NCBI GenBank assembly: GCA_023428695.1
Contig: JAEYWY010000028.1
Coordinates: forward strand, 496,001-560,000
From: Bacteroidota bacterium
GTDB lineage: Bacteria; Bacteroidota; Bacteroidia; Cytophagales; Cyclobacteriaceae
Length of the DNA stretch: 64,000 nt
Direction of reading: 5' to 3'
The notes beneath the pieces were generated by a model. That model made no database searches, had not been told where the DNA came from, and saw only the letters and a list, made by a program, of their open reading frames with translations. Position numbers and translations under genes: made by a program. How positions within the stretch are numbered: position 1 is the first letter of the stretch; every line of letters starts with the position of its first letter. Below, in pieces: positions 1 through 7,650 of this stretch.

Positions 1-1458
1 CGAAAACGAAAAATGCTGGAGTTTGACAAAATTGCGGCTGCACCGCTCTCGAAAGAGATCAATGCGTCGTTGCGACCTTACCAGCTATCAGGGTTTCACT
101 GGATGCAGACGCTGGATGAGTTGGGTTGGGGTGGCTGTCTTGCCGACGATATGGGGCTGGGTAAAACGCTTCAAACCATTTCCTTCCTTCAATACGTGAA
201 GGAAAAGTATCCGGGGAGCACACAACTCGTCATATGCCCTACTTCGCTTATTTTCAACTGGGAAAACGAAATCAAAAAGTTTTGTCCCTCCATGAAGTTC
301 CATACTCATTATGGGCTGCAACGGGAATTTACGGATTCACACTTTGAGAATGCTGACGTGATCTTAACCACGTATGGTGTTGTACGAAATGATCTGGAGT
401 GTCTTACTGAGTATCTTTGGCAATACGTTATACTTGACGAAAGCCAGGCAATAAAAAATCCGGATGCACGTACAACGAAGGCAATCAACCAGTTGCGCGC
501 TGTCAACCGTATCATACTGAGCGGTACGCCGGTGCAGAACAACACATCGGACCTTTACTCCCAATTCAGTTTTGTCAATCCCGGTTTGCTTGGCAACCGT
601 GAATACTTCAACCGTGAATTCGCCGTCCCTATCGACAAATTCGCCAACAAAGAAAAGACACAACAACTCAAGAAGGTCATACATCCGTTCACGCTCCGAC
701 GGACGAAAGAACAAGTCGCGAAGGACCTTCCCGACAAAACGATCACCGTGCTCTGGTGTACGATGGACGCTGAACAGCGCAAGCTGTATGATGAATACAG
801 AAACAGTTATCGCAAGAAACTCCTCAAGAAAATCGACGAGGAGGGCATCGAAAGATCAGGCATGCAGGTACTGGAAGGTCTCCTTCGCCTGCGTCAGATC
901 TGCGATCACCCGGGAATGGTAAACCTCACGGAGGAAAACCGAAGGAGTTCTGTAAAGATCGAGGAAATTGTTCGCGAAGTACAGGAGAACTCAGGTTTCA
1001 ACAAGGTTTTGATATTCTCCCAATTCACAGAGATGCTTGGATTTATCCGCGACGAATTCGATGAATGCGGAATACCATACAGCTACCTGGACGGGAGTAT
1101 GACGATGAAGGCGCGCCAGGAACAAGTGACGAAATTCCAGGAAGACGAATCAATCAAGGCATTTCTGATTTCACTAAAGGCCGGTGGTGTCGGACTTAAC
1201 CTGACGGTTGCCGATTATGTGTACATCGTCGATCCCTGGTGGAATCCGGCCGCGGAACAACAGGCCATCGATCGTGCGCACCGCATCGGACAAAAACGGA
1301 AAGTGTTTGCTTACAAGATGATTTGCAAGGATTCTGTCGAAGAGAAAATCCTACAGCTACAGGAACGTAAAAAGATGCTCGCGGATGATCTCATCCAGGA
1401 AGACGCGGGATTTATGAAAGCATTGTCGCGGGAAGATGTCGAGTTTCTATTTGGTTAG
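1..1458 (+). CDS. SNF2-family DEAD/DEAH-like helicase, 5' end outside the window
   Basis: This is the ATPase core of a Swi2/Snf2 (RapA/HepA-like) protein that translocates on double-stranded DNA. The frame is open from base 1, so the start lies upstream; the first internal ATG at 13 is not the likely start, because family members usually carry several hundred residues before the core. From that ATG the motifs run in order: Walker A DDMGLGKT (Lys near residue 51), motif II DESQ (instead of DEAH), motif III SGTPVQNN, then the second RecA lobe with LIFSQFTEML, the LDGSM loop, SLKAGGVGLNL and the arginine-finger motif AIDRAHRIGQ. The end is complete. No restriction or defence partner is visible inside the window, so a chromatin-like remodelling or RNA-polymerase recycling role is only inferred from the family. 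Confidence 0.93.
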   Translation, partial: RKRKMLEFDKIAAAPLSKEINASLRPYQLSGFHWMQTLDELGWGGCLADDMGLGKTLQTISFLQYVKEKYPGSTQLVICPTSLIFNWENEIKKFCPSMKFHTHYGLQREFTDSHFENADVILTTYGVVRNDLECLTEYLWQYVILDESQAIKNPDARTTKAINQLRAVNRIILSGTPVQNNTSDLYSQFSFVNPGLLGNREYFNREFAVPIDKFANKEKTQQLKKVIHPFTLRRTKEQVAKDLPDKTITVLWCTMDAEQRKLYDEYRNSYRKKLLKKIDEEGIERSGMQVLEGLLRLRQICDHPGMVNLTEENRRSSVKIEEIVREVQENSGFNKVLIFSQFTEMLGFIRDEFDECGIPYSYLDGSMTMKARQEQVTKFQEDESIKAFLISLKAGGVGLNLTVADYVYIVDPWWNPAAEQQAIDRAHRIGQKRKVFAYKMICKDSVEEKILQLQERKKMLADDLIQEDAGFMKALSREDVEFLFG

Positions 1459-1488
1459 GAGACCGGAAATCAAAAGCATTCACGGCAT

Positions 1489-1518
1489 TTGATATCGATT
1501 TTCCGTTCCCTACTTTTG
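1489..1518 (+). promoter_or_regulatory. Bacteroidota-type promoter for the APH-fold kinase
   Basis: TTG at 1489-1491 is followed after 19 bases by TACTTTTG at 1511-1518. This matches the Bacteroidota housekeeping consensus TTG-N19..21-TAnnTTTG. The ATG of the next gene is at 1536, leaving a short leader, so the kinase is probably transcribed separately from the helicase. Confidence 0.6.
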
Positions 1519-1535
1519 GATGAATTGTTTGACAG

Positions 1536-2600
1536 ATGCAGGACCCGATTCATGAAGCACTTGCGTATTATGATCTCATCGCCTCCTTCGAGATCAGTCC
1601 GCTCGGAACAGGATTGATTCACAAAACGTGGAGAATCACCTCGCGATCAGAGTCCTTTGTCCTTCAGGAGATTAATCAGAATGTTTTTAAGAACCCGGAA
1701 GCTATCGCTGATAATTTGCGCCAACTCGACGCCTACCGGATCTCAAAAATACCTGACTATCCCTTCATCGCGCCACTGCCCGGCAAGGATGGCAAAGGCT
1801 TCATAAAAATCGACAACCACCTTTTTCGCCTCAGCCCTTTTGTTGCCTGCTCGACAGCAGTGACCAGTGTGGCCGGGCCAGACCAGGCTTATGAAGCGGC
1901 ATTTCAATTTGGTCGCTTCACGAAAGCATTCTCAGGTTTCAACGCAGGCCGGCTGACAGACACCATACCGCAGTTTCATGATTTGACATTTCGGTTTGAA
2001 CAATTCAAAACTGCCATTTCAAATGCGCATCCGCATCGCCTGCAGCGATCGTCGAAATTGATTGCAACAATTGATGAGTTCAGTTCGATAACCGCGGATT
2101 TTGAACGCATCCAATCGGGAACGGTCATCGCGAAACGAGTGACCCACCACGACACGAAAATCAGCAACGTCTTATTCGACCAAAACGCAAAAGGTTTGTG
2201 CGTTATTGATCTCGACACCGTGATGGCAGGGTATTATATCAGCGACCTGGGTGATATGATGCGCACATACCTGGCAGAAGCTTCGGAGGAAGTTCAGGAC
2301 CTGAAAGAAATCGCCATTCGCGAGGACGTCTTTGAAGCTGTGATTTGCGGATACCTCGATAACGCAGCAGACATTCTGAGTGTAGACGAGCGCAGATTCC
2401 TTTTCTATTCAGGTTCGTTCATGATGCTTATGCAGGCCGTACGGTTTCTTACCGACTACCTGATGAACGATCGCTATTACGGCGCTAAGTATGAAGACCA
2501 TAATTTCGTCCGCGCCGCCAACCAGCTCACGCTCCTACAGCAATACGAAACCAGGAAAAAAGACTTGCAGTCGATCATTTCAAAGTTCGTGAAACCGTGA
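1536..2600 (+). CDS. Aminoglycoside phosphotransferase (APH)-fold kinase, N-acetylhexosamine kinase-like
   Basis: This 354-residue cytoplasmic kinase has the APH/choline-kinase fold. The catalytic Brenner motif HHDTKISNVLFD (HxDxxxxN) lies near residue 207, and the metal-binding IDLDTVMAG follows about 20 residues later; both look intact. The N-terminal lobe with LIHKTWRI and SFVLQEIN fits the nucleotide-binding loop and the conserved lysine-equivalent strand. In Bacteroidota this subgroup is usually annotated as a phosphotransferase related to NahK, which phosphorylates N-acetylhexosamines at C1; the sugar substrate here is inferred only. It has its own promoter element upstream and ends three bases from the convergent dehydrogenase, so it is probably monocistronic. 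Antibiotic resistance is unlikely to be its role. Confidence 0.75.
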   Translation: MQDPIHEALAYYDLIASFEISPLGTGLIHKTWRITSRSESFVLQEINQNVFKNPEAIADNLRQLDAYRISKIPDYPFIAPLPGKDGKGFIKIDNHLFRLSPFVACSTAVTSVAGPDQAYEAAFQFGRFTKAFSGFNAGRLTDTIPQFHDLTFRFEQFKTAISNAHPHRLQRSSKLIATIDEFSSITADFERIQSGTVIAKRVTHHDTKISNVLFDQNAKGLCVIDLDTVMAGYYISDLGDMMRTYLAEASEEVQDLKEIAIREDVFEAVICGYLDNAADILSVDERRFLFYSGSFMMLMQAVRFLTDYLMNDRYYGAKYEDHNFVRAANQLTLLQQYETRKKDLQSIISKFVKP

Positions 2601-2602
2601 TT

Positions 2603-3544
2603 TCAACTCACAACATTCGTGGGTTTGCCTGCCAGGATTGCCGCGATATTTTCACGCGTAGTCTCCAGAATGCGCTTCCGGGCTTCAAGACTGCACCACG
2701 CGTTATGCGGTGTGATGATACAGTTTCGAAGTCCCGGTAAGGGATGTTCGGCAGGTGGCGGCTCCGTTGACAGTACGTCCAGCGCAGCGCCGGCAATCAC
2801 ACCCTTTAACAACGCATCACGCAAATCAGGTTCATTGATGAGCTGTCCGCGTGCCGTGTTAACGAGAAACGCTGTGGGTTTCATCAGCTTTAGCAGCGAT
2901 TCGTTTACAAATTTCTCGTTCGCCGCTGTTAACGGACAATGCAACGACACAAAATCGCTTCGTCTAAAAAGATCTTCAAGTGACACCGATTCCGGATACT
3001 TTTCACGAGAGGATGCACTATAGATAACACGCATTCCAAAACACCTCCCAATCTCAGCCACTCTCCTGCCAATACTGCCGTACCCGACAATCCCAAGTGT
3101 CTTCCCATGCAATTCAATCAACGGCGAAAGCGTGTAGCAAAAATCTTCACTCCGCAACCAATCACCTTTTGCCACACTTTGCGAATGCATACCAACGCGA
3201 CTTGCAAGTTCAAGAATCAACGCGAAAGTATGCTGAGCAACGGAGTTGGTACCGTACCCGGGTACGTTACACACCGGCACGCCTGCATCGCGTGCTGCTA
3301 CCACATCAACAATGTTGTAGCCCGTTGCGGTCACCGCTATGCCCTTAAGGTTTTTCGCCGACAGGATCGTATCCGATCTGATAGGCGCCTTGTTCGTCAC
3401 AATAATATCTGCGTCCTTGCACAGCCGTGCAATATCGCCTGGCGAAGTTCTGGGATGAATCTCCAGTTTACCAAACGCTGCTATGGATTCCCAACTCAGG
3501 TCGCCAGGATTGAGCGTATGACCATCAGTAATAACTATTTTCAA
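2603..3544 (-). CDS. D-2-hydroxyacid dehydrogenase (glycerate/hydroxypyruvate type)
   Basis: This 313-residue NAD-dependent enzyme interconverts a 2-oxoacid and a D-2-hydroxyacid. The Rossmann glycine motif GIVGYGSIGRRVAEIG sits near residues 149-164. The catalytic residues are recognisable: Arg in NTARGQL, Glu in DVLSTEPP, and His in ITPHNAW. Length and motif order match glycerate dehydrogenase (HprA-like) proteins. The start codon is TTG at 3544; it was chosen because the N-terminus MKIVITDGHTLNPGDLSW lines up with what is expected for the family and no ATG is nearby in frame. It stands alone, convergent with the APH-fold kinase. The exact substrate (hydroxypyruvate, glyoxylate or other) cannot be told from sequence alone. 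Confidence 0.88.
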   Translation of the reverse strand: MKIVITDGHTLNPGDLSWESIAAFGKLEIHPRTSPGDIARLCKDADIIVTNKAPIRSDTILSAKNLKGIAVTATGYNIVDVVAARDAGVPVCNVPGYGTNSVAQHTFALILELASRVGMHSQSVAKGDWLRSEDFCYTLSPLIELHGKTLGIVGYGSIGRRVAEIGRCFGMRVIYSASSREKYPESVSLEDLFRRSDFVSLHCPLTAANEKFVNESLLKLMKPTAFLVNTARGQLINEPDLRDALLKGVIAGAALDVLSTEPPPAEHPLPGLRNCIITPHNAWCSLEARKRILETTRENIAAILAGKPTNVVS

Positions 3545-3583
3545 GGCTTTGTTTTTTTTGGAAGCAAATTAATACGCGATCAA

Positions 3584-4249
3584 CTATTGTCCTATCCATT
3601 TCCCAAAGACTTCCAGAAAGGGATCACGGCCAACGACGGTATAGAAGAACAGTCCGCCGAGCCAGCCATGAAACAAACCGAGTACAAGAACATTTCGAAC
3701 GCGCAGGTAGACATACCCGTAAAGAAGGGCAAGCAAAAATGTTCCGAGCATCAGCCACAGCCATGGGTAGTGTACAACGCCAAAAAGCAACGCGGTCAGG
3801 AAAACAATGATGTGTACGGAAAGCTTTGAAGAAGGAAGATCGTGTAAGTTTCCCGCAACCAGACCGATAACCAGAAACTGCTGGATCGTTCCCCAGACCG
3901 GATAAAGCACCAGCACAGGAATGATATGCCACGAAAGATTTGTCGTCGAACGAAAGTAACCGATGACAAAGAACGCAGCGATTGCTGCAATGGCTATCGG
4001 AAGGAGTATGCGCAATGACGCACCTGCGTTATCCCTCCGGAATCCCCAATATCTGAGTGTGCCTGGCACGTTACGGGATCGGTATACGACGTAGGCCGTC
4101 CACGACAAAATTGCAACGACGATAAACGGAAGTCTCCAGTTCAACATATCCATGAACACAACTTTGCCTAAACCTGTAAGCGTCACGGCAATAATTTCGA
4201 ACACGCGCCTTTGTGAACTGATGGCGGTGAATCCTGCGTTTTCGTCCAA
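3584..4249 (-). CDS. CPBP-family intramembrane protein with altered EExxxR motif
   Basis: This is a 221-residue multi-pass membrane protein with about six hydrophobic segments. The last half carries the CPBP (CAAX protease and bacteriocin-processing, Abi) pattern: a histidine in FGVVHYP and another in LGLFHGWLGG. The first motif, normally EExxxR, reads as QQFLVIGLV after VWGTI, so the two catalytic/metal-site glutamates are replaced by glutamines. It may be a variant subgroup or an inactive protein. The long frame begins at a TTG (4249); an ATG at 4153 (MDMLNWRLPF) is the main alternative and would still keep all motifs. The N-terminal stretch FEIIAVTLTGLGKVVFMDMLNW looks coding, which favours the longer form. 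It lies about 60 bases from the ABC permease on the same strand and may be co-transcribed with it. Confidence 0.7.
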   Translation of the reverse strand: MDENAGFTAISSQRRVFEIIAVTLTGLGKVVFMDMLNWRLPFIVVAILSWTAYVVYRSRNVPGTLRYWGFRRDNAGASLRILLPIAIAAIAAFFVIGYFRSTTNLSWHIIPVLVLYPVWGTIQQFLVIGLVAGNLHDLPSSKLSVHIIVFLTALLFGVVHYPWLWLMLGTFLLALLYGYVYLRVRNVLVLGLFHGWLGGLFFYTVVGRDPFLEVFGKWIGQ

Positions 4250-4310
4250 TACATAAAAAAAAGAAGGTGGCTCACGGCCGTCGTCAATATAAAGATTTTG
4301 ACGTTGCTCT

Positions 4311-6770
4311 CTACGGGTTCCGCAACGTTTCTACCGGATTACGGTTTGCTGCGCGAAATGATTCAAAGCTGACTGTAAGCCACGCGATCGCGAAGGAAAC
4401 CAGACCCGAAACGAGAAACACCGATATGCCCGGACTTATCCTGTAAGCGAACCCTTCGAGCCAGTACTCCATGGCATAATAGCCCAACGGAACGGATATC
4501 AAAAATGAGATTATTATAAGCTGAATATACTCTTTCGACAACATCGTCACGATACTTCGTGATGAAGCGCCCACGACCTTGCGGATACCAATCTCCTTAG
4601 TTTTGCGCTCGGCCACGTAAACTGAGAGCCCATACAAGCCGAGACATGAAATCACCAACGCAACGATCGTCGAGATCGTTAAAAGCGTTGACACCTTTGT
4701 TTCGCCGCTGTACATCGCGCGCACGTTATCGGTCAGAAAAATTGTTTCGAAAGGAAGGCCATCCACGTGTTGATCCCAGACTGCCTTCATACGGGCGGAG
4801 GTCTCCCGCCATGCATTCATATCAACGGACACAGCAAGATATGGGAAATTGCTCCGATTCGAAGGTAACATAAAGAGCATCGGACCAATTTCCCTGTGAA
4901 GAGAGAACTGATGGAAGTCTTTCACAACACCGATAATTTCATAAGTAAGCGTCTCGCCGTCAATAGAAAACAACAATGTCTGTCCGATCGCTTCATCAAG
5001 CGGAATTTGCATCGCCATGAGACTCGCTTTATTTACAATAATCTTTGTCGGGCCAATCGTGTCTTCCTCGAGATTATCCTGCTCCCCGATGAAGTCTCTC
5101 CCGGACAATCTCACTATGCCCAGCACGTCAAAGTAGTTCTCGTCGACGCTCACGATTTCATGACGCAACGCCAGGTCTGGAGCCATTCCGGGTTTATGAA
5201 GCAACCAGTCCCTGAACAGCGGCGTAGATGGCATGCTGCTTGTCGCCGATATGTGACGGATACCCGGTATATGCTGTAACTGTTCCTTTAGGCTTTTGTA
5301 GTGCGCAGACGACGCTTGAGATCTCATCGGCACCATAACCACCTGCTCCGCATCGAATCCCAATGACTTGCTTTGAATAAAATGGAGTTGTTCGCGAATG
5401 ATGACGATCGAAGAAATTAGTGTAATCGTAATAACAAACTGGGCCACGACAAGGGTCTTCCTCAGCCACTGTGATCCATCTCCGCTTAGTGTTTTGCCTT
5501 TTAGAATTTTGACCGGATTCATTCCCGACAGAAAAAATGCAGGATAACTACCGGCAAAAAGCCCTGTCACAACAGCAGTTATTGCTGTGAATAGCAATAT
5601 AAAACCTGCGTTATCCATTCCGATCCGCAGATCCTTCTCCATGATTGCATTAAACGTTGGCAACACAAAGCCGGCAATCGCAAAGGCTACAAATACCGCG
5701 ACAAAAACGATGACCATCGATTCACCAAGAAACTGACCAATCAGATTGTTACGATAAGCACCCATTGACTTTCGTATACCCACTTCACCAGCGCGTTGTG
5801 CCGACCGGGCTGTAGTCAGATTCATGAAATTGATGCAGGCCAGGATGAGAATGAATACGCCAATGGTGGCGATGATGTAAATGTAGGTTATGTTTCCGCC
5901 AAACGACGGCGCAAAACTAACGGAGCCCATATCGCCTGAGTAGAGCCGGACGCGCGACAGGTTTTGCAACTCAAGACGTTTGTTCCGCCCTGACATCCGC
6001 AACTCTTCCCCTGCACGCGCCTCAAGCATCTCATTCATTTTGGCAGACACCGCTTCAGTCGATGCGGGGTCATGAAGCTTGACGTAGTTACCGATCATAT
6101 TATTATTAGCCCACGTCGTCTGCGCAAGGATCCATCGACCATACCCATTGCTGTTCATGGTCATGTATATATCTGCATCCACGTGCGATGGATAGCGCGG
6201 CGTTGCCAGGATACCTGTGATCCGGAACGTATCGGCGGATGATCCGCTATTTATAATGATTGTTTCATCAAGGGCTCCTTCCGACCCGAATATTTTGCAC
6301 GCAAGTTTCTCCGAGATCAGCACCGAGGCAGGGGCATCAAGCGCAGTCTCGGGATTACCACTTGCCAATTCAAATGGAAATACATCCAGAAATGTCGAAT
6401 CAACGAGAAAAGCCCTGGGCTCAAAAAAAGTTTTGTCGCCGTAGCTGACTATGTGCTGCTCTACTCCCCGTGACCGTGCGATCCGCGTAGCGGCTTCGAT
6501 TTCCGGCAAGGCTTCGGCAAGCTCACGAGCTATCGGCGGCGACGTATGTCCCGACCTGCGTTCGGTACCCCCACCCATCCAGACTGTGTTTATTCGAAAA
6601 ATGTTTTTTGCTTCTGAAAAACCGCGCTCATAATTGAACTCATCCTGAACAAACAAGGCGATTAGTATGCACGTCGCTATTCCGGCAGCGAGACCCAAGA
6701 CGTTGATGAGTGAGAACACCTTATTCTTTACAATCAGTCGCACGGCGACGAGCAAATAGTTTTGCAGCAT
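4311..6770 (-). CDS. MacB/FtsX-type ABC transporter permease (no ATPase domain)
   Basis: This 819-residue inner-membrane protein has the duplicated MacB_PCD plus FtsX layout. The N-terminus MLQNYLLVAVRLIVKNK leads into the first transmembrane helix (about residues 20-42). A periplasmic MacB core domain follows, then an FtsX block of three helices with the conserved phrase GIRKSMGAYR, a second periplasmic core domain, and a final FtsX block with KEIGIRKVVGAS. This two-block architecture of about 800 residues is typical of Bacteroidota. Partner ATPases are usually encoded elsewhere, and none is adjacent here. Substrate unknown; family members export peptides or lipoproteins, or transmit mechanical force. 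The start ATG at 6770 is well supported. The 445 bases upstream hold possible regulatory elements described separately. Confidence 0.9.
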   Translation of the reverse strand: MLQNYLLVAVRLIVKNKVFSLINVLGLAAGIATCILIALFVQDEFNYERGFSEAKNIFRINTVWMGGGTERRSGHTSPPIARELAEALPEIEAATRIARSRGVEQHIVSYGDKTFFEPRAFLVDSTFLDVFPFELASGNPETALDAPASVLISEKLACKIFGSEGALDETIIINSGSSADTFRITGILATPRYPSHVDADIYMTMNSNGYGRWILAQTTWANNNMIGNYVKLHDPASTEAVSAKMNEMLEARAGEELRMSGRNKRLELQNLSRVRLYSGDMGSVSFAPSFGGNITYIYIIATIGVFILILACINFMNLTTARSAQRAGEVGIRKSMGAYRNNLIGQFLGESMVIVFVAVFVAFAIAGFVLPTFNAIMEKDLRIGMDNAGFILLFTAITAVVTGLFAGSYPAFFLSGMNPVKILKGKTLSGDGSQWLRKTLVVAQFVITITLISSIVIIREQLHFIQSKSLGFDAEQVVMVPMRSQASSAHYKSLKEQLQHIPGIRHISATSSMPSTPLFRDWLLHKPGMAPDLALRHEIVSVDENYFDVLGIVRLSGRDFIGEQDNLEEDTIGPTKIIVNKASLMAMQIPLDEAIGQTLLFSIDGETLTYEIIGVVKDFHQFSLHREIGPMLFMLPSNRSNFPYLAVSVDMNAWRETSARMKAVWDQHVDGLPFETIFLTDNVRAMYSGETKVSTLLTISTIVALVISCLGLYGLSVYVAERKTKEIGIRKVVGASSRSIVTMLSKEYIQLIIISFLISVPLGYYAMEYWLEGFAYRISPGISVFLVSGLVSFAIAWLTVSFESFRAANRNPVETLRNP

Positions 6771-6843
6771 ATCGTTACTGGTTGGTTGAATCCGGAATTA
6801 GACTGAGGAACACCCTCGTTTAAGTTAATGGTTATCCCTCCAC

Positions 6844-6858
6844 GCAAAAAGTCTGCAA
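6844..6858 (-). promoter_or_regulatory. Possible sigma-54-like -24/-12 element upstream of the ABC permease
   Basis: Read on the minus strand, this is TTGCAGACTTTTTGC. It has the two GC dinucleotides spaced as in the sigma-54 consensus TGGCACG-N4-TTGC, but it mismatches at the -24 GG and at the next positions. It would start transcription about 60 bases before the ATG at 6770. The match is weak and I call it only as a candidate. Confidence 0.25.
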
Positions 6859-6952
6859 ACTATCAGCTTGTGCAACGACATCACGTTTGACAGCTATTAT
6901 CCCGGAATTTCCCTCACATGACGGGACAGACATGTATCAGCAGCGGACACGG

Positions 6953-6969
6953 ATGAACAAAAATGAACA
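6953..6969. repeat. Direct repeat ATGAACA x2, one helical turn apart
   Basis: ATGAACA occurs at 6953-6959 and 6963-6969, so repeat starts are 10 bases apart. Just beside it are two GGACA words (starting near 6924 and 6944). The pair lies roughly 120 bases upstream of the candidate permease promoter, where an activator site might sit. A chance repeat is possible. Confidence 0.3.
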
Positions 6970-7215
6970 CCAGAGCATCGTTCAATCCGCCGGTAAGTCA
7001 GCGACAGAAACCCGTGTATAACAACCATGCGACAATCAACTTCCATCATCGTTCAGGCATAATTGATCGTTTATCTCACGCGGAAAAACTTCAAACAAAA
7101 TCACTATCAACGGCAAGCCGCAGTTCTTTTCCACATTGATTTTGTTCATGACTTGTGCATAAATCAGACACGTCTCTATAGAAAGACTCCGTACCTTTCA
7201 AAAAACAACACCATT

Positions 7216-7431
7216 ATGAGAGCACTTAAATTTTATGACAAGGAAGGAGTAGGATTTGAGCTTTTCATGGATTACGTCAAACAGTCGATCACACTGCAGG
7301 TGGACAATGCCGATCAGCCCGAAGACTCCGTTTTTCTTGAAATCGATGAAGCCGACATCGACGACATCATCATCTCGCTGGTGGAATTAAAAAATGAGCT
7401 CGTTTCGATTCGCAACATTGGCAACAACTAG
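7216..7431 (+). CDS. Small acidic protein of unknown function (71 aa)
   Basis: I do not recognise this protein. It is a 71-residue cytoplasmic protein rich in Asp and Glu in the middle (QPEDSVFLEIDEADIDD), followed by an amphipathic helix (IIISLVELKNELVSI). There is no signal peptide or transmembrane segment. The frame is open from 7063, but I chose the ATG at 7216 because the upstream part has a non-coding look and the N-terminus MRALKFYDKEG is compact and hydrophilic. A hairpin followed by a short T-run about 40 bases downstream supports an independent short transcript. It could be a small regulatory or adaptor protein, but nothing in the sequence settles this. Confidence 0.6.
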   Translation: MRALKFYDKEGVGFELFMDYVKQSITLQVDNADQPEDSVFLEIDEADIDDIIISLVELKNELVSIRNIGNN

Positions 7432-7470
7432 ACGCTGAACGCATCCGAAAAAATCGTCTGACCTGATCAA

Positions 7471-7496
7471 GGGCGTAGCGCATAACCGCTGCGCCC
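7471..7496 (+). terminator. Hairpin downstream of the 71-aa gene, possible terminator
   Basis: GGGCG T AGCG (7471-7480) pairs with CGCT G CGCCC (7487-7496) across a six-base loop, with one T-G wobble. A short GGCTTTTG follows. The T-run is weak, so termination may be inefficient. Confidence 0.5.
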
Positions 7497-7650
7497 GGCT
7501 TTTGAAAATGCCTCGCGTTCTCACCCCGTTTTCGGTAGGCGTTTCAATTTCCGCCTGGATATTCATCTATTCTTTTTTTTATTAAACCATTGACTTCGTT
7601 TGGCTGATTGTTTTGACATATCTTGCGCACCGACTCAAAGACCTGCTGAC

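Noticed and set aside
1536..2600. Antibiotic-resistance aminoglycoside kinase
   Set aside because: The APH fold is shared with sugar kinases; context and subgroup features point to an N-acetylhexosamine-type kinase rather than resistance.
3107..3829. 240-residue plus-strand frame opposite the dehydrogenase and CPBP genes
   Set aside because: It spans two real minus-strand genes and its translation shows no domain pattern.
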